A stretch of 64,000 nucleotides of DNA from Gossypium raimondii (GCF_025698545.1 NC_068575.1:45827980-45891979); one strand, 5' to 3'. Positions 23,355 to 36,023 are shown, counted from the first letter of the stretch. Numbers and translations are program-made. Notes: generated from the letters alone by a model not told the origin.

Positions 23355-24231
23355 TGTTACTTCATTCTTAAATTGAAAACATGATTGCTTATTGTTTTTT
23401 TTATTTTCTGTTTAATTACTATGACTTAATCTTGTTGATGCTATAATGTTTATGCAACTTTAGTATATATTCAATGAAGTTTTGGTAGAGATGTCCTGTG
23501 CATTTGGTAGTTTTACTTAGTCAAGTACTATCATGATCATACTTCCTAACACATGCTCGATGTTGGTAAGTAATTGAATTAGTAAATCGATTTGAAAATA
23601 TAGTTATTAATTGACACAATACTTGATTGGTGCTTGTTTAATCATGTGTAATAGTATCGAAGGATATTTATTACCTTGCATAACCCTAGGATTAATGTGG
23701 TTAAACTTGTTTCGGTATAGACATATCACTATTACCTCACTTAATTAGTAGGAATGATGCCTGGAAAGGTAATCTTAAAGTTAGACTCGACATAGACATA
23801 TGCGAAGAGACTAAGAGGTTAAGCTTAGGACTTCGAGAGAAGTCGAGCACTCATAAAATCGGGGTTAGTAAATCACCAATTATGCCATAGTCAACCCATA
23901 ACATTCTTTATCATTGTTTTAATAAATATAGGTTAAAGGGGATTAACTATTCTAGTCCTTCATGTCATTGTATTTAACGCTTGCTATTTGCTTATTATTT
24001 TGTGTTGTTAAGTTGTGCATTCATCTAGGTTAAATTCTATTTAGTTAATTAGCACATTCCTTAACCATATTTTTATTGTTTGCCAAATTGATAATTAAAT
24101 TTTACAATTTTTGGTTGCACACACAATCCTTGTGAAGACGGTACTCTACTAACTATTTTATTACTTGTTACGATTGTGTACAGTTGCACATTATTCACAT
24201 AGATTATTATTAATATACACACTCTACGACA
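23355..24231 (+). repeat. 3' LTR of the Athila-like element
   Basis: 877 bases, direct copy of 19066-19951. A purine-rich stretch (AAAGGGAGAAACGAGGAGAA, about 23275-23295) lies some 60 bases upstream and may be the worn polypurine tract. Confidence 0.8.
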
Positions 24232-24737
24232 GATTGTCAAGTTAAGTTCAAAATGTTTAAGCTATTTAGCAAATTGCAATTGAGTTTTTTTTCCCTTTTT
24301 AATCAGTATTGAAAATTTCTATTCAAACATGAGCAAAAATATAAATAATCAAAACTTGGACTATGATAATCGAGTTTTTTTTATCAAATAATAATAATGA
24401 GTTTTAGCTCAGTTAACATCGGTATTGTTGTCAGTGCAGAAGGATGTGAGTTCAAGTGCGCTAAAACGTAATATCCTCCTATTTAATGATGGGGGAAGGA
24501 CTATAAATAATTCTAAGCATTATATCAAAAAACAAAAAACTTGTATAAAAGAAAGTAAATTAAAAAAAAAATTCAAACTTTAAAAATAAAACTCTATTTA
24601 ACTCATATCTAGTTTTAAACTTTAAATTTAAGCCAACTCAAACTCATTTAAAACCCAATCTTACCATTCCACTTTGAAAGTTAAAAACTTTTAAATGAAG
24701 TTTCAACAGTTTTTGAAGGAACTTAATATGACAGAAG

Positions 24738-25450
24738 GTCAAATTTTGCTATTAACCCCTATACTATGCTTAAGTTATGAATTTAGTCTCTGTACTCTAA
24801 TTTAATCGATCAATTTTACCCCTATACTTTTAGAATTTTTTAAACTTCATTCTTGACCCAAACAGAAGTAGTATCCTTTTGAAAATTTGTATTCTTTGTA
24901 TTTTTAAAATTTTAAAATTTAATTTTGACTCAAATGATAACCAACTCCATTAGCGGGGTGAAGCCGGAAAATATTTTTGGGAGATTGGAATTAAATTGTA
25001 TATTTATACGATAGTAAAAATACAATTTCACCATTTTAATAGCCTCTATCTTTATAATTTTTAAAGGATTAATTCAAAATTTTATTATTTAGGGGCAAAG
25101 TGCAATTTTACCATTACAAATTGAAAATTTTATAATTTATTAAAGGGCCTAAATGAAAAATATTTCATTTTAGGGCTTCGCCACTATCCATTAGTTAAAA
25201 CGACATGGGTTTTATGAGTATTATATGAAAATAACAAGTTAACATAATATTACATATATAATAATGCATTTGTCACATAAAAATTTTGAAAATAGTAGAA
25301 CTTTACTTAATAAATTTAACAGTTATAATTTAGGTCAATACTGAAATTTCAAAATTTGAAAAATATAAGGACGAAAAATGATCAAATTACAATATAAATA
25401 CTAAATCCATAACTTACATGTAATATAAGGGCTAATACCAGAATTTTACC
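24738..25450. mobile_element. Foldback (inverted-repeat) element
   Basis: The left arm (GGTCAAATTTTGCTATTAAC, then AAGTTATGAATTTAGT) and the right arm read in reverse (GGTAAAATTCTGGTATTAGC, then AAGTTATGGATTTAGT) are inverted relatives over 60 or more bases. No coding frame. It is interrupted by the MITE at 24954-25186. Confidence 0.6.
24954..25186. mobile_element. hAT-like MITE with perfect 8-base target duplication
   Basis: TCCATTAG stands directly on both sides (24946-24953 and 25187-25194). Ends GGTGAAGCC and GGCTTCGCC are inverted. The inside resembles the two halves of the split MITE at 14734-15400. The 8-base duplication fits hAT. Confidence 0.7.
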
Positions 25451-26966
25451 AAAATAGAATGGCGTAAAACATTGGTTGTTGAATTTTATATGGGTCGTGA
25501 ATCATCTAGAAGTTTTTGACCACAGCATATATTATTGGATTTTGTCAAATAATCTCTTTTGAGAGAAAACGATTTACCTGTTTTTTTCTAAATAGTATAG
25601 GATGAACGAAAATTAAGAAAAGAAATGTTAAAAGGGTTATCTTTTATATGCAACGTAATGACCCTCAAATTAATTAAAAAAGAAATATTTACAATATTGT
25701 TTCATGATAGTATCAAATAATTTCATATCTTAATCGTTGACTTTTTTCTCGTTCAAAGAATTCGTTATGTTGAATTTAATGGTATGATAATCTCAAAGTT
25801 TCAAAACCAATCGGATATATATTTTAATATTTTAATATCTATAAATTATTAGTTCATATACACTTATATAAATTTTCATACCAACAATACAATAATCATA
25901 TTCGATACAAGTACATTGTGTATGTTAGATTTTTGGAATTTAAATTTTTAAAATGATGCAGTTGTATATATAAATATGATATTAATTATGAAATGAGAGG
26001 TATTTGCTTGGCAAACAGAAACTGCGGCTAAGATGGTGTTTATAATTGTGGTATCAATTTCAACCACGAAATCAAAACGTGCACAAAAGAAAAATTAACA
26101 CTGAGATTGTTTATACAATTCAACCTCAGTCTACGTCTGCGACGCCTAGTGCAACCAATGTTTTAAGTCTTAAGACTAGTCTGACTCTCACCACTTTAGC
26201 GACCTCACCGTTGTATAAAGGCTAGATCACTCTCCCACGAAATTTTCCCCTTGAATGTTTAGTTTTGCAAGTCAAGAGACTTTCTTGATTGCTTACAAAA
26301 ATAATGCACACATACATGTTCTTAACTTGAACAAATTTGAGCAATCCACTATCTTTTTGGGTCTCTCGATTACTTTAACCTAGGCAAGATTTAAGTTTTG
26401 TAAACTATTTAAGTTTTGTTTACATAAGAGTTATAGTTTAATAACTTTTCTATAAAGTAAAGCTAAAAAACAACATAGGATAATAATTCCATAAAAGTCT
26501 TGATGTAATCCAATGTCTTCAACTATAAAAAGTAGCTTCACTTGTTCCGCGAGTTACCAGACTTAATTTGCAATAACCAATCTTTAAGTCTCCAATTTCT
26601 ACTCAATTGGTCTTCATGTTTTGGGTTTTAGCTCGTCCAAAGATCTTCAAAACAGATAGCTCAATATTTTTGTTTTAAAATTTGCTAACTCTGAAAATAG
26701 GCAAATATGGAAATGAAACAATGCTTGTGGCCACTGTTTCAGCCATAGAAATAGTCACACAAATTTTCTTGCCTTTAAATGTGTTTAATAGTTTTGAAAT
26801 TCATGAATTTGTAAAAGGTTTTGGTAGAAATCAATTTGATATACTATAAATATTGGTTAATTTAAGTGTTGTTTGATAAACATAAAATTTAAGTGTTTAT
26901 AGAATTTTACTACTAAATTTAAAAAGTGTTGAATTCATATTAGAAAATTGTGCAGTAAATTATGAA
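25451..26966. other. Intergenic, no gene seen
   Basis: AT-rich with stops in all frames. Nothing recognised. Confidence 0.5.
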
Positions 26967-27347
26967 GGGAGGATCCACTTACACTAGTGTAAAACTTAAG
27001 TGGTTTTACACCTTTCATAACTTTTATCTGAATAATATTTTGACGATCCAACCATTGAATTTATCATGATATTAGTATTTTAATGCATTCAAAATTTTAA
27101 ATCAATCGATATCTCTATCATATCAATCTAAAATATTGTCTACATTAAAATATATTTAACGGTTGAAAGTTTTTTACATAAAATAAATAATTAGAAAATT
27201 TTAAATTATGTCAAATTTAGCATGCATGATCTACATGAATGAAGTATAAAATGTGATGATTGGTTTGTTAAAATATTAATCGTACAAAAATATAAGGAAG
27301 AGTATAAAACCACTTAAATTTACATCGGTGTAAATGGATCGCTCCCC
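26967..27347. mobile_element. Mutator-like MITE with about 45-base inverted ends
   Basis: The left end GGGAGGATCCACTTACACTA continues to AAGTGGTTTTACAC. The right end read in reverse is GGGGAGCGATCCATTTACAC and continues to AAGTGGTTTTATAC. Flanks AATTATGAA and AATTAGTAA agree at 7 of 9 positions, fitting a Mutator-type 9-base duplication. 381 bases, non-coding. Confidence 0.7.
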
Positions 27348-28461
27348 AATTAGTAAAATATAAGTTTGGAATAAAATTATGTTGTTTGATATAGATAAAT
27401 ACTAATTTTAAAAAAATATTTATTAGTTTTAATCTTATTAATATAGTATTTTATATTAGTTTAGATATTTTGGATAAAAAAGGTTAAATATCATAATTTC
27501 AACATCTCTTTTTAAAAGTATAGTTTTTAAAAAAAAAATAAGTAACGACCAATCTCATTCGACATTTGTTTTTATTTTTAAATTTTATATTAAATAAAAA
27601 TACAAATTCTAAAAACAAGCATAAGAAGATTATATAGAAACTCCTTAAACAAAAAAATTATATCTTAAATATCCAAATCTCATTCGAAAAGGAACTCCTT
27701 AACTCTGATTAATTTGTTCCCAAATATTACATAAATTTCTATTATATTAACTTTTATAAAATTGAATAAAATCTATATATATTATACTACAAAGTCTTAA
27801 GTACATGGAATGTGGACAGTCTCCTTTTCTTTGCCACATGGTCTATCTAATTTATGCATTCATTTTTAACATAAAATTAATTTAAAATAATGATAAAGCA
27901 AACACTGATTTTTACTAATTTCAAAATTTAATAGTGAGATAATTTTAAACAATGATAAACCAAACATTGAGTTTTACTAATTTCAAGTTTTAAATAAAAA
28001 ATAAAATTAGAAGGTAAATTTAAATGTTAAAATGATAAATGGTTAAATTCACTAATGAATTTAAATTTTAAATAGAAAAACAAATGTGAGATAAATTTAA
28101 ATAAAAATGATAATTTGTTAAACTATATTCAAATAAGGTGATGGAGATTGAGTCACTCTCTTGAGATAATATCATGTGTAAAGAAATTTTGTTGAACGTG
28201 TTCCCCAAGATAGAACAAATTCAATCACCCAAAATACACCTTACTAGCCTTGTACCAATCAGAAAGTAACACTTTTTTCACCCAATCAAGGGCTTAAAAA
28301 GTTTATTTTTATTTCTCTTGAAAATCGGATATTTATAGGATAATATTTAAGAAACATTTAAAATTTCTAAACTTGAATTAAATGCCATATTAATATTTGA
28401 TATTAAAACTTTAGCAAACTATAAAGGAAATGTTTGGTTTATAAGATATAAAAGGTTTTGC
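27348..28461. other. Intergenic, no gene seen
   Basis: Very AT-rich. Phrases such as AAACATTGAGTTTTACTAAT and AAATTTAAATAAAAATGATA recur in 27890-28130, so an old short tandem repeat is likely. No gene. Confidence 0.4.

Positions 28462-28492
<31 letters not shown>
28462..28492. repeat. TTA microsatellite
   Basis: About ten uninterrupted TTA units, a probable polymorphic simple repeat. Confidence 0.85.
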
Positions 28493-28493
<1 letters not shown>

Positions 28494-28869
28494 CCCAACA
28501 GTTAGTTGTTATGGTTTGTGTTAATTTTGCTAATTGCAATGGATTTTGTAAGTAAAATTTACATAAGAAAAGTCGGTTAAGTTTTGTATTTGGAATTTAT
28601 GGATCTGAATGATATACCAAATTACTTACCATGTTTGAACCTGTTTATGATAACTTGTTCAGCTTCTTCATCGTTGAAATTATGAAGCCAAATTTTTAGG
28701 ATTTGTAGATAATGGCAATATAAAAAATCGTAAAAAAAGAAAGAAAGAAAAATAATTAAAAACTAAATATCGATAATCACTATAATTATTTGATTTTATA
28801 AAATAAAATAAAATCAACTAATTGTTACAAATATAATTAATTGAAAAAATGATAATAAGCTTATAAAAA

Positions 28870-29331
28870 TAATTAAAAATATCACCAAAACATTAATTAA
28901 AAATAAAAATGCTTGAAACAATATGAAATAAAAATACATTAATATGTTATAAAAATAATGGAACTTCATACTTAAGGATGTAATCGCAATTATCTAACCA
29001 TCTAACGAAAGGAGCCAATATGTTAAAAATATTAATTAAAAAAGTTTGAAGCAACATGAAATAAAAAAATACAAATGCGAGTAATAGAAGAATCGACCTC
29101 GAGATTTAAGGATGTAATTGCAACTATCTAACGATCTAATAAAATAACTAATATGTAAAAATTAATTAAAAATTTAAAAACTTGAAGCATCATGAAATAA
29201 AAAATACAAATGTGAATAGGAAAAGAATCTACATGTATTTGCAACTATCTAACCATCTAACCAAAAACTAATATGTTAAAAAATTAATTAAAAATTTAAA
29301 AAGCTTTAAGCAACATTAAATAAAAAATACA
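28870..29331. repeat. Tandem repeat, about 120-base unit, 3-4 copies
   Basis: The motif chain GCAACTATCTAACCATCTAA, CTAATATGTTAAAA, AATTAATTAAAAATTTAAAA, AAGCAACATGAAATAAAAAA recurs at about 28980, 29110 and 29230, with a partial copy before. Non-coding. It stops exactly where the probable LTR at 29332 starts. Confidence 0.7.
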
Positions 29332-31574
29332 TGTCACACCCCAAAATATAGGGGGTTGATTGAAATAATTAATCAAAAGTTGACGTAGGTTTGATGGTTA
29401 AGTAGTTAGTATGCTTCCTAAAGGTTCTGGGTTTTATCCACTCCTCTCTTATTTATTATATTTTTTTTTCTTTTCAGCAACCTAGGATAAAAATCACATT
29501 AGAATATATAAAATTTAGAGTAAAAATTTAACAAGTTATGGGTAGTAGCCTAATGGTCAAGCCTTTACACTTCTCCCTTGCATGCCCAAAGCCATGTTGT
29601 CCCCTTCATTTCCTTTTTATTTTCGGCAAAAGGGTTAAATTGCTATCCAGCCCCCTCAAGGTTTGAAAACCCTAAGTATTTAATACTTTTCCTAATTACA
29701 ATTGAACTATAGTTTTCTTTTCCAAAATAAACTGATTTTTTTCTCTTCTCTCCCTATTTCTTCCCCATTTTCTTTTTCATCTTCTTCTTTGCAAAATATT
29801 TTTTTCCCATTGCTAAAATTTATTCTTGATTCTGAATCAAAATCAAATCCCGATTTTAACTCATTTCTCAACCGGATTCATAATCGCTAGTAGAAACAAT
29901 CTTTGATCGTTGTCAAGAATTGGTAAGTACATCTCAATTCCGATGGTTGATCTCGAATCTTTATAGAATTCCTATCTAACGATACTCTCGCGAACAATTA
30001 AAAGATGTTTCTCAATTTACCATCGAATCTTTCGACAATCTTGATTTATCTTGAAATCGATCATTAATTCATGCAATTTTGCCATTGAAAGACCCAATTT
30101 AGCTGAATCGAACTAGATTTAAGCGCAAGGAACATTAATCGATATCCTGGTGAAAGGTGTGTGTTCTTTTACAAACGAATTGAGGCAAACCATGCTTCGA
30201 AATAGGGCCACACGACTAGCCACATGGGCATATGAGCAACGTGGCCCCTTACACGGCCATGTCCCCTTAAAACCCTAAGATATTCCGATTCTCACATGGC
30301 CTAATACCTTCCACACGACTGTGTCTTCCTTGAATTCTATTTGCATGTTCCACACGGCTACAGTTTGTTACATGGCTTGGCACACGGTCGTGTAACCCTT
30401 CCACAGAGCTTAATGCATTATACACGGACTAGCCATATGACCATGTGCCCTTGTTTTAAAGTTTTGCCTAGAAATTTTATGTTATGACCAGTTTAGTCCC
30501 TATTTCATCCTTGAATTGCTCTTAGAAGTTTTTGTGCACTTAATTGATCCTTGAATTAATGTTTATTCGAAAATCTACAATTTTATATGCCTGAATGATC
30601 ACTGTTATAATGTGTTTATCAATATTGATTTATTGAATCGTTATGATGCCATGAATAAACATGTGAAATTAACCATGCCTATTGTTAAAGTGTTATTGAT
30701 AAATTGTGAAGTGTTATTATTGTTATCGCCCCACTGAGTATATGATGAAAATCTCTATTACTAGTGATGAATGGAATAAGTGATAAGCATGCCTACGAAT
30801 TTTGCATCCACAACTCGAAGTGATATAGTAGATGAGTTCTAGGGAACTCATAAATAATGTGTGTAGTGGAGTTGGGTAGGACCTTTTCTGATAAATTAAA
30901 ATTGCGTTGTCATTCATTAACATGTGCATATAATAATTGTGATCACTGAGATAGTGTGGTGAAGTGATAATATAGAAAACTGTTAATTTGAAGTGTTTTA
31001 TGATTGTGATTATTCTTAGATTTGCTAATAATGTGTTTTGTCTACTGTTTTGTTCCGATTTTCTTGTGATTGAACTCACACTGAACGTTATAGCTCACTT
31101 TCCCTTTAATCCTTATAGATAACCCACCAAGTTAAGTTGTAGACGCAACATTTAGAGGGCCTTGGCTCAATTTTTAATTATAAAATTATTTTAGACTCAT
31201 TATTTGATTTATTTTATTATATAAAGATTGTAATATTTCATTTTGAACTATGGCATAAGACTTAGGATTTGAGTTTTATTTTACAGCCTACATGATATTT
31301 AATTTTTTTTTAGGATATCGAAATATGAATATTAATTAATTATGCATAAACTTTGTTTTTATTAAAAATACAAGCTATTATTGATTTTCCGTTGATAAAC
31401 TATAAATAAGATTTTTGAATAATAAATAAATCGATAAATATCTAAATTTTCTTCTAAAAATAATCAAATGTTTTAAAATAGTTGTTTTCAAAAACTCTGA
31501 TAGCTTACTGGGTCATTTAAGTGGCTAATGTAATATTCCGAATTCGGGTCTAACATCTAGGTCGGGTTAGGGAC
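29332..31574 (+). mobile_element. Probable solo LTR of a large Ty3/gypsy (Tekay/Del-like) element
   Basis: Starts TGTCACACCCC, ends GGGTCTAACATC...GGTCGGGTTAGGGAC, the style of long chromovirus LTRs. ATACA occurs directly before the start and at the end (31575-31579), a possible target duplication overlapping the final CA. The inside has the repeated words CACACGGC and GTGTGCCC that I associate with these LTRs. There is no gag or pol. End points and class are tentative. Confidence 0.5.
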
Positions 31575-31906
31575 ATACAAATATGAGTAGAAAAGAAATC
31601 GAACCTAGGACTCAAGGATAAAATCACTAACATTTAACCATTTGGCCAAAGCTAAAAACGCAATTGGAAGTGTTTTCCTGCCATATCCACTAAAAACGAG
31701 TCCAGTTGGACGCAATTTCCCTTTCTTTCTCCAAAATCAGCCTAATACGATAAATTTCACAAAAACCGGACTAATCCGATAGTTATGGTTAAAATTAAGC
31801 ATTTTTGGGTAATTCACCTAAATAATTATACATTAAAAATGGGATAATCATTTGATACACTACTAATGGAGCTTTTGGACTCCACAAGTAATGTTAGGGT
31901 TGACGA

Positions 31907-32334
31907 TGAGACACATCCATGGTAAAGGCTGGCCGGCTAACTGACGGCCCGTCCGAAATATGGGAGGGTTCGGGTAAAAATATAGGCCTGAAATATGGGC
32001 TTGGGCAAAAAAACGAGGCCCGTTTAAAAAATGGGCCGGGCTCGGGCTCAACTTTTTGGCCGAGCACTGCATTTGACCTACCGAATATAATAAATATATA
32101 TTTTTTATTTTTATTTTTTAATTATAAAATACTTTAAAAATATTTTTATTTTTATTTTTAAAATATTTTTTTGTGTTTATTAAAAAATCGGGTCGGGCCG
32201 GGCCGGGCTTATTATTTTTTCTCGGGCCTGGCCTGGGCAAAATTTTAGGCCCATATTTCGTGCCGGTCTGGGCCCGGGCCTAAGAGTCGGGCCAAAATTT
32301 TTTTCGGGCCCGGCCCGGCCCATGGACAGGTCTA
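31907..32334. mobile_element. GC-rich non-autonomous element with inverted ends
   Basis: GC-rich in AT-rich surroundings and built of GGGCCGGGC-type words. The left GAGACACATCCATGG and the right CCATGGACAGGTCTA are inverted relatives, with GTTGAC just outside both ends. The 72-residue frames inside are by-products of the GC-rich repeats. Confidence 0.55.
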
Positions 32335-33125
32335 GTTGACAGTATCCAATAGGAATATTGCAAAATATTAAAGAATAAATACTTTAAAAAGGGGACACGT
32401 GTCAATCTTTCAAGGTTGCTTGTGGAATAAGAAAAGTATAATGTCAATGTATCAAATATTAATCCCTAAAAAATAATTAAAATTTAATCGAAGTGATAAT
32501 TATTATACATTTACAAATATTAAAATTTAATTTACAATTATGAGTTAAAAATGTTGTGCTAATTTTAAAATAAAGTTATTACTTTAATAGAACTCTAAAC
32601 ATAAAATATAAAGAAAAAGAGTTGCGATAATTTAAATTTACATTATCGATTAAAATTTTTGGTGTAAAAAAATTGTGGTAATTTTATTGATCTAAAATAG
32701 AGTTATTATTTGAATATAATTCTAAGCATATTAATTATCACTTAATTAATATATTAAAGATAATTATGTTAATCAACTATTGTTTTGAATTATGCTACTT
32801 TGCATTAATCTATAATCTATATAATAGAATAGAATATATTATTATAATATATATAAAAGCACGAGTTTAGACAAAAGTTTGAATTGGTGAGAATACATTT
32901 TTGCTATCATATTATTAAATTGATATTTAAATATAATTACAATTTAATCTAAAATAATTATTTAACATTTACCTTTTTATTGTATCACTAAACTCACATC
33001 TAAATATAATTATAAATAAATTTAGAATAATTAGTTAGTATTTAAATAATAAAAAAGTTTAATAAATCTATTTTCCAGGCAATTTAGTAGTTCCACCATT
33101 AAATAATGCACTTCTTTAAATTAGG
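32335..33125. other. Intergenic, no gene seen
   Basis: Extremely AT-rich with no open frame of note. Confidence 0.5.
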
Positions 33126-34455
33126 GTTAAATATAAAATTAGTACTTGAACTTATCTATTTCTCTCAGATTGGTATTTATGGTTTTTTTTTGTCAGATTA
33201 GTACCCAAACTTTTTTTCTGTCAACTAAATCGGTATCTGAGTCTAACGTCGTTAAGTTTAAGACAAGTGGCGGAATAAGATTGAGTAAATGACGACATGA
33301 TGATGTCATAATTTAAAAAAAATTAAAAATGTTTTTTCTTTTGACTTTTCTCCCCAATTTTTGTTGTCGTTCTGTTTTTGCCGACAGTTGACCTCCTTTT
33401 TGGCTTGAGTTGAGCTAATTTGGGGTTTCCTGTTAGGGTTTTCTTTCAAATTAAGGTTTATGAGATGGTATCTGAGATTGAATCTTTTAAAACCCCTGAT
33501 TTACTCCATGAAATCGAGCTTAAAAAAGCGAAGCAAATCAAAATCCCAACACAAAATCAAAGCAGAGACAACCCAGATAATAAACATGGAATCCCAATCA
33601 AAAAATAAAACCAAAATCAAATTCACCCATTGGGGGGGAAATGGAGTCAAATCCCAGAAAACAAATCCAAACTGAAACTTAGTTTTGCAAACCTAGAAAA
33701 ATCTTAGATTTGCAAAACATGTTTATCATCTGAGGTTAGATAGTAAAAGCGGCGGTAAAAAAGAAAAGAAACAAGAGGCTAAGCGGTGCACATTGACTAG
33801 AGGCGGGGCCATTGACGGTGGTGGCTCGGTTTGACATCAAAGACTAGACGAAACATAGTAGGAAAATTCATAGCCAACTATCTAGGGTTTTTATTGAGGA
33901 CTTATTTGTTTGAGTTTAGAACTCCGGATCTCCATTCAACAATCCCAATGGTGGTAAGGTGAACCACAACACGATGTACCATATACTGAAGATCGGTGGT
34001 GATTTGACGGTGTAAAAGGGAGATCAGAGAAAGAAAGAAATCAAAGCTTTGGCCTATGTTTCATCAAATTTGGGTCGGATTCTTGGAAAACTAACCGGCA
34101 ATTTAAAGAAAGGTGCGAGGAGGAGTGTTCTAGTAGTGCCCAATCAGAGCTTAGATGGCAACGGCAGTTAGGGTTCATTGAAGGAATAAGAAAAAAAATA
34201 AAAGAAATGGATATTGGAAAAAGGAAAAGAAAAACCTGGAAAAAGAAGGAAAAAATGGAAAAAAATGGAAAAAGGTTTTAAAATATTATTTATTGATTTT
34301 TAATATATTTTTAAATTATGACATCATGATGATATCATTATGCCACGTGTCACTGATAGCAAGTTAATTTTTGTTTTATTTTATATATATTTATTTTTGG
34401 CTAATTTTTGAATAAGATGATACTAAACTTGTCTTTCTTATTAGGGATGAAATTG
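33126..34455. mobile_element. Probable foldback element, about 1.3 kb
   Basis: Best paired arms: GACATGATGATGTCATAATT (about 33292-33311) and TTATGACATCATGATGATAT (about 34316-34335), each beside GTGGC or GCCACGTG words. Outside these, both borders carry ACTTG/ACAAGTTT words in opposite orientation. The 950-base centre is less AT-rich, with short open frames (33420-33675) that I cannot link to any family. Outer ends are approximate. Confidence 0.45.
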
Positions 34456-35568
34456 AAGTGCTGAAATTCAAAATAAAATAAAATGAGCTAAATTGGAGCG
34501 AAAAGTAAAGAGGAGGGCCAAATTGAAGAATTGAAGAATTAGTGATTGACTAGTTAAAATTAGATTTTTTTGAAATTGTCAAAATTCTATAAATAGTTTA
34601 AATATGATTTTTGGTTGATATCTTTAGGGAAAAAAATCTTGCTAAATTTAGCATGAGAAATGTGTATAAATACTTACTGTTGGTGGAGTGAAAATAGACA
34701 CTAGAAATTGAATGCAATTTATTTCTTTCTTTTCTTTCTCACATAAAAGCTAGTGTAGGCATTCTGCCATTTTTTTTCCATTTCTTTACTTTGGTTTAAT
34801 TGCTTCCCAAGTCATTTATCCTTTCTGCCATTCATCCTTACAATTTAATCCCTTCCATAAACCAACAAAGCATGATTAATTTAATGCTTAACTAATTCCC
34901 TTTTAGCTTTAGCCCGATTATCATTCCAACAAAATAATCGTGAGATATGAACCCACAGTAAAACCTTTCAACATGATATTCGCTATCTCTCCAGTCTATG
35001 GGATAGTCACAATTATCCCTTAAAGTTAATTCAATTTCAATTCAAAAAGCGTGCGTTAGATTGGAGTTGTTTGGCGTACAGTTGGGAAAACGAGACGATC
35101 GTCTTTCGAGTTTGAATTCGCATGAACAAATTGGCGTGTTCAGGTGGGTACAGGCCAGTTGGATTCCATCAAGGAAGATAGTGATCGGATTTAAACGACT
35201 GACGCAGTTGAGGCCGTTAATTCGAGTTGGGCTTTCTAAATCGCAAGGCTGTCGAAATCTTAAATTACGAGCACGAGTTACGTGGTTAGAAATTTGGCAA
35301 GGGTCAGTTTGCAGGTCGTACCGAAACCGACTACACAAGGAAAAGTTGGCGGTTGAGGTGTACTTAATCGCTATAACCAACTTATCGCTTGGAAGGAAAA
35401 ATCCATTTTTCAAGGATTAGTTCAAGTTCGGAGTGTACCGAGGCTAGGCTAAGCTTTAATATATTTAATTCACTAGTTTATTTTATTTCACTTAATTTAT
35501 TCGGCAATCATAATTCTATTTTTACTTTATTTTATATTATTATCTTTATCAACTAAACCTCTTTTTGG
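34456..35568 (+). other. Probable LTR-derived region
   Basis: TATA-like GTGTATAAATACTT at about 34670 followed by T-rich sequence looks like an LTR promoter, and a primer-binding-site-like word lies at 36060. The part 35060-35420 is less AT-rich and open on both strands (119 residues plus, 123 minus), but neither product resembles a known protein. I take it as non-coding retroelement sequence. Confidence 0.35.
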
Positions 35569-35574
35569 AACGAG

Positions 35575-35890
35575 CATGAAGAAATTAACGATACTTCTTT
35601 ATCTTTTGAGTTGTTCTGCCGGATCGGTCGCTCAAGACCTTTGGTCTCTACCCGGACCCGATGAAAAAAATGGGATCACTTCTTATGGGTTCGTTAAGAA
35701 TGATTCTGATCTAGTTCATGGCCTATTAGAAGTAGAAGGCGCTCTGGTGGGATCCTCACAGATAGAAAAAGATTGTGGTCAGTTTGATAATGATCGAGTG
35801 ACATTGCTTCTTCGGTCCGAGCCGAGGAATCCCTTATATATGATGCAAAATGCATTTTGTTCTATCGTTGATTAGAGAAATCTCTCAGCT
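35575..35890 (+). pseudogene. ycf2: Plastid ycf2 fragment in nuclear DNA (NUPT)
   Basis: The 99-residue frame reads [55 protein letters not shown] and [11 protein letters not shown], an internal part of chloroplast Ycf2, the very large plastid inner-envelope AAA-type protein. Frame is kept through the fragment, with several amino-acid differences from the Ycf2 I remember. It ends at TAG where Ycf2 continues with VDQRF (one base change), and similarity fades by about 35890. It lacks the rest of the roughly 2280-residue protein and cannot function. Passage through the mitochondrial genome cannot be excluded. Confidence 0.85.
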
Positions 35891-36023
35891 TTGCAACACA
35901 CGGGTCGTGTGCACGATTATTACTGCGAAAATAGTTCTGGTCGCAAGAAAAGGCGAAATTAGATAACTAATCCCTATGGATTTGACCCTACTGCTCTATG
36001 CTGCTATTTAGTGTTATTTTGTC

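Larger units (their letters stand above)
19066..24231 (+). mobile_element. Decayed Athila-like Ty3/gypsy retrotransposon without reverse transcriptase
   Basis: Two long direct repeats (19066-19951 and 23355-24231) flank 3.4 kb with a degenerate primer-binding site, two gag remnants and a retropepsin remnant. No reverse transcriptase, RNase H or integrase motif could be found between the LTRs, so the element is deleted or always was non-autonomous. All frames carry many stops. No target-site duplication is visible outside the LTRs (ACTTT against GATTG). Confidence 0.8.

Noticed and set aside
28870..29331. Regular repeat array considered as CRISPR-like
   Set aside because: Whole units repeat, without constant repeat and variable spacer; eukaryotic context.
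29702..29890. 62-residue frame rich in F and S
   Set aside because: T-rich part of the probable LTR; low-complexity translation.
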